Shown here: positions 59,901-60,000 of the stretch, one piece after another
Position numbering within the stretch: position 1 is the stretch's first letter
Layout: each line of letters begins with the position of its first letter
Assembly: GCF_008831285.2 (NCBI RefSeq)
Contig: NC_045138.2
Location: 35,395,115-35,455,114, forward strand
Origin: Nymphaea colorata
Lineage: Eukaryota > Streptophyta > Magnoliopsida > Nymphaeales > Nymphaeaceae
Length of the DNA: 60,000 nucleotides
Reading direction: 5' to 3'
Program-made: the position numbers and the translations under genes
Notes under the pieces: model-generated
The model's database searches: none
Seen by the model: only the letters and a program-made list of their open reading frames with translations
What the model was told of the DNA's origin: nothing

Positions 59901-60000
59901 CTCCATGGGAGATAATGTTGATCTTGTTCCTCCTTTGCCTCCCATTGGCGATTCCTTGAAAGAATTTGGTGTTGAGGTATCCATCCTTGATCCATTTGAT
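56920..60000 (-). pseudogene. LINE (L1-like) ORF2: reverse transcriptase, zf-RVT and RNase-H-like region, broken and cut by the window end
   Basis: Read on the minus strand from the window edge. 60000-59880 reads the linker (WIKDG..NTKFF..IANGR), which in complete elements follows an endonuclease domain lying outside the window. The RT domain follows: GPDGFGNNFFQ, LLPKEQGAK..DKFRPISLC, NQSAFLQGRCIQDSFLL, KIDLSKAYDRVNW, LRQGDPLSPYLF and the catalytic YADD at 58995-58984. A one-base shift in the GGG near 58963 breaks the frame. The thumb/connection region then runs 58936-57929 (YLGIPL, FAGRLCLIKHVLSAMPSY, FLWGD). An in-frame TGA at 57926-57928 is followed in the same frame by ADRLPTDEL, zf-RVT CYVCKQASEDISHLFFEC and a C-terminal RNase-H-like region to 56978. 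The 3' UTR ends near 56925 (GTTGAAATAAAA). A C11-13 run at about 58211-58223 lies within the frame. It resembles plant L1 elements and is a young but inactive copy. Confidence 0.9.

Noticed and set aside
1-60000. tRNA, rRNA, organelle insertions, CRISPR arrays
   Set aside because: No convincing tRNA box A/B pairs, no rRNA or plastid-gene sequence and no regular spacer-repeat arrays were seen; CRISPR is not expected in a plant nucleus.

Overview
The window is nuclear DNA from a flowering plant. The evidence is two intron-poor EIN3/EIL ethylene-response transcription factors, plant-type hAT, Copia and LINE (L1-like) transposable-element remains, short GT-AG introns, and AT-rich intergenic DNA with GA/CT and AT microsatellites. 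The species cannot be fixed from the sequence. Confident intact genes are few: only the two EIN3/EIL genes look functional. Most of the rest is decayed transposons, pseudogenes and duplicated noncoding DNA.

Layout. 0.7-2.9 kb: a hAT transposase pseudogene (BED finger, DUF659, C-terminal dimerisation domain) with nonsense codons, followed by a 3' tandem repeat. 3.3-5.1 kb: a direct-repeat pair of about 320 bp. 8.9-9.6 kb: a GATC-rich oligo-repetitive stretch. 10.5-11.2 kb (minus): four well-spliced exons of a PLP enzyme of the methionine gamma-lyase / 'aluminium resistance' family, carrying a nonsense codon and lacking both ends. 11.6-11.9 kb: a solo Copia-like LTR. 12.6-14.1 kb: a LINE 3' half. 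16-16.9 kb: a 0.47-kb tandem duplication holding a small element with inverted ends. 14-23 kb otherwise shows no recognisable gene.

23.5-55.5 kb is the most interesting part. Eight noncoding blocks (numbered 1-8 here) recur in it. By eye they fit one ancestral order, 1-2-3-4-[EIL]-5-6-8-7, repeated in four decayed units: alpha 23.5-29.9 kb (blocks 1,2,3,5,6,7), beta 31.3-37.0 kb (4,6), gamma 37.4-46.3 kb (1,2,3,4,EIL,5,8) and delta 47.1-55.5 kb (EIL,6,8,7). Units alpha and beta have no EIN3/EIL gene where one would be expected; beta has a LINE relic in that interval. The two surviving EIL genes (41.5-44.2 and 47.1-49.6 kb, both minus) are close tandem paralogues with almost identical DNA-binding domains and more diverged C-termini and UTRs. 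The upstream side of the second copy is replaced by unrelated sequence that includes a GA/CT-rich minisatellite.

The right end (56.9-60 kb, minus) is a LINE reverse transcriptase with zinc-knuckle and RNase-H-like regions. It has one frameshift and one in-frame stop and runs off the window. The two EIL proteins would act in the nucleus as ethylene-pathway transcription factors. No other gene here can be placed in a pathway with them.
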